25,328 nucleotides of DNA, taken from assembly GCF_004359215.1 (NCBI RefSeq), contig NW_027152052.1:189859-215186 (forward strand), in the 5' to 3' direction. The translations under genes and the position numbers were made by a program. Positions within the stretch are counted from its first letter, which is position 1; every line of letters begins with the position of its first letter. The stretch is from Bremia lactucae. Lineage: Eukaryota > Oomycota > Peronosporomycetes > Peronosporales > Peronosporaceae. Shown one piece after another: positions 24,690 to 25,328 of this stretch. The notes below the pieces were generated by a model. It was not told the origin of the DNA and searched no databases. It saw nothing but the letters and a program-made list of their open reading frames with translations.

Positions 24690-25328
24690 CTCCTAGTGAA
24701 TTCGGGTGCATCACAAAATTTTGTGAAACTCGCGGCTCTTAGAAAGAGACCGGCGATGTTTGATCCACTAAGGCAATTTAAATTGCCTCTTCCATCGTCG
24801 CTTTGCCAAGATAGCAAGCGACAAGAGGCGACCGTTCGTGTAGCAAACGGCGCGCTCGTTAAGTCTGAGGGAGTGCAGGTAGAACTCGCCTTCAGCTTTA
24901 GTGACTTCTCCTGTAAAGAGAACTTCACAGTGCTAGGAATGGAGAGTCCGTATGACCTCATCCTAGGCATGCCATGGTTGGCAAAGTACCAACCATGGAT
25001 AGACTGGCGTACACGCACAGTTGCGAACTCTACGCAGGACACCGGAAAGGATGTGCTCCTGCGAGAGGCCTATGCAACTGATGTCGTGTCGAACACAGTT
25101 GAGGGTGCGTTGACGGGATGTCAAACGTCACCAATTCCTACCCAGCTCGTGGAGACTGAGGTAGTGAATAGGACGATGACAAGTAGTCATGCGTCCGAAT
25201 GTCCTGCACAGAGCCGAGAGCCTGTGGCAGTAGACGGCGAGCTGACAAGAAGTCATGCGTCGCATAAACCGGCACAGTGCCAAGAGCCTGGTGCGGTTGG
25301 AAGGGGTGCGTTAGCCAGGAGTGCAACG
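24690..25328 (+). pseudogene. Gypsy element 4: protease copy, catalytic Asp to Asn, runs off window
   Basis: This is a second copy of 1-606: 16 substitutions and one 33-base segment (near 24765-24798) present only here. The reading frame is open to the last base. The codon aligned with the catalytic Asp (GAT at 10-12) is AAT at 24699-24701, giving NSGAS, so the protease should be inactive. The extra 11 codons read PLRQFKLPLPS and contain an 18-base palindrome. The ILGMPWL landmark is preserved. Confidence 0.92.
24771..24788. repeat. 18-base perfect palindrome in the 33-base insert
   Basis: AGGCAATTTAAATTGCCT, inside the segment that is absent from the protease copy at 1-606. Confidence 0.97.

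Noticed and set aside
1..25328. RXLR or Crinkler type effector gene
   Set aside because: No frame combines a start, a signal peptide and such a motif.
1..25328. CRISPR array, bacterial operon or prokaryotic integron
   Set aside because: No regularly spaced repeats; all recognised proteins are eukaryotic LTR retrotransposon domains.

Overview
The window is wall-to-wall decayed long-terminal-repeat (LTR) retrotransposons from a eukaryote. The polyprotein fragments (Ty3/Gypsy elements with C-terminal chromodomains, a Ty1/copia element) and the LTR style resemble what I know from oomycete genomes (Phytophthora and downy mildews). That assignment is inference from resemblance and has not been tested by a search. 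I see no convincing host gene, no rRNA and no complete tRNA. Almost every reading frame is broken by stops, frameshifts, deletions or lost catalytic residues, so this is gene-sparse, repeat-rich DNA.

Layout. (A) 1-3975, + strand: Gypsy element 1 (protease, linker, reverse transcriptase, a scrap of RNase H, integrase, chromodomain). RNase H is mostly deleted and the integrase tail is inverted inside the element. (B) 4669-5061: a family-1 LTR. (C) 5176-5578: a family-2 LTR, followed by Gypsy element 2 on + (gag 5685-6640, protease, RT, RNase H, integrase, chromodomain to about 11450). (D) 11558-12340, - strand: an unidentified acidic, Ser/Asp-rich coding region behind a family-2-like LTR segment (12725-12880). 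(E) 13550-16840, - strand: Gypsy element 3, cut at its RT end by an inverted half LTR of family 2 (16841-17108). (F) 17109-18437, + strand: retroelement leader, gag-like remnant and an old family-1 LTR. (G) 19417-20190, + strand: a second copy of the unidentified region in D. (H) 20950-22850, - strand: Ty1/copia integrase, then a copia LTR with the RNase H end of a copia polyprotein. (I) 22851-25328, + strand: a younger family-1 Gypsy element (LTR, gag with zinc knuckle, protease) inserted into the copia RNase H.

The first 606 bases and the last 639 bases are copies of the same protease region (16 substitutions plus one 33-base in-frame difference), so the window begins and ends at the same point of two related elements. 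The order of insertion on the right side is readable: copia into copia, then Gypsy into copia.

The most unusual signal is not a gene. Perfect or near-perfect short-loop inverted repeats (arms of 7-11 bases, loops of 2-15) occur again and again inside the Gypsy coding sequences, especially 5.8-6.6, 7.3-7.7, 9.0-9.9 and 11.1-12.5 kb, together with one 131-base foldback. By eye they are far denser than chance and nearly absent from the copia part. The two protease copies allow a first test of how such stems change.
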